Source: Cephalothrix simula (taxonomy: Eukaryota; Nemertea; Palaeonemertea; Archinemertea; Cephalotrichidae). From it: a stretch of DNA of 64,000 nucleotides. The stretch is from NCBI GenBank assembly GCA_035591015.1, contig JAXIUW010000007.1, forward strand, positions 1 through 64,000, in the 5' to 3' direction. The notes beneath the pieces are model-generated. The model did not search any database and was not told where the DNA came from. It saw only the letters and a program-made list of their open reading frames with translations. Below are positions 63,960 to 64,000 of this stretch, piece after piece. Position numbers and translations under genes: made by a program. Positions within the stretch are counted from its first letter, which is position 1, and each line of letters starts with the position of its first letter.

Positions 63960-64000
63960 ATGAAGACACACCTACAACGCTATGACTTGATTTTGCTAGG
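63960..64000 (+). CDS. Start of a gene cut by the right edge
   Basis: An ATG at 63960 opens a frame reading MKTHLQRYDLILL to the window end. Position after murF and the hydrophobic beginning fit mraY or ftsW of the murein cluster; RYDLILL resembles the start of FtsW. Only 13 codons are visible, so this is a guess. Confidence 0.4.
   Translation, partial: MKTHLQRYDLILL

Overview
Window type and organism. The 64 kb window comes from a Gram-negative, diderm, chromosome-like contig with moderate, slightly AT-leaning composition. One scaffold gap of 100 N lies inside guaB. LPS-export (lptC-like), porin, murein hydrolase, FtsEX/EnvC, Prc and lipoprotein genes all imply an outer membrane. Core enzymes look proteobacterial: long ThiC, glutathione reductase, SucCD, IHF-like pair, DUF3501 with GlpC-like protein and rubrerythrin. 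Other pieces are more often seen in spirochaetes or deep-branching lineages: a GldF/GldG-type ABC system, an AMIN-like N-terminus on FliO, a beta-helix sugar-nucleotide protein, and many TPR proteins. No rRNA is present and I do not assign a taxon.

Layout. 1-720: non-coding hairpin-array repeat at the 3' end of thiC. 720-6500: thiC, a membrane protein, an IHF-alpha-like gene, an ABC ATPase (GldA-like) and glutathione reductase. 6.5-7.8 kb: tRNA-Gly(TCC), a degenerate short-period repeat tract, initiator tRNA-Met, and a 206-bp-spaced duplication of the tRNA 3' flank. 7.8-12.8 kb: MltD-like transglycosylase, then gldG and gldF. 13-18.3 kb: sucCD, two facing hairpin arrays, mrp, a TPR protein. 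18.7-24.8 kb: rubrerythrin, Fe-S oxidoreductase, DUF3501, a 0.9 kb gene-free stretch, IHF-beta-like, TPR, a membrane protein, NAD kinase. 24.8-32.7 kb: lptC, divergent polysaccharide deacetylase, glycosyltransferase, mfd, guaB. 32.9-41.5 kb: lipoprotein, TerB-like protein, ftsE-ftsX-envC, prc, sirtuin, Trm112-like, ParA-like. 41.5-41.9 kb: second facing pair of hairpin arrays. 41.9-54.5 kb: VKOR-thioredoxin, LysR, TPR membrane protein, porin with promoter and terminator, two cation/proton antiporters with a PII-like protein and a PTS IIA, pyrF, rhodanese-NifU fusion, beta-helix protein. 54.8-57.9 kb: fliL, fliN, fliO, fliP, fliQ, with no fliM, fliR or flhB. 58-62.4 kb: a MotA/TolQ/ExbB-type channel with two small ExbD-like partners, a TPR protein and a PrsW-like protease. 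62.4 kb to the end: murF and the start of another gene.

How it fits together. FtsEX/EnvC, Prc, MltD, the deacetylase and MurF form a strong envelope and division theme. The antiporter/PII/PTS-IIA run looks like a regulated ion-transport module. The flagellar export-gate genes sit directly upstream of the channel cassette.

Most unusual signals. (1) A family of three-hairpin repeat modules with an 84-bp tail unit; the arms differ between copies but pairing is kept, and every copy abuts the 3' end of a gene. (2) The channel cassette with two ExbD-like proteins, one keeping the transmembrane Asp position and one with Ser there. (3) Repeated occurrence of 12- to 15-bp tandem arrays, both between genes and in frame inside genes.

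Limits. All calls come from reading the sequence and family knowledge; nothing was searched or computed. Positions of short motifs may be off by one or two bases.
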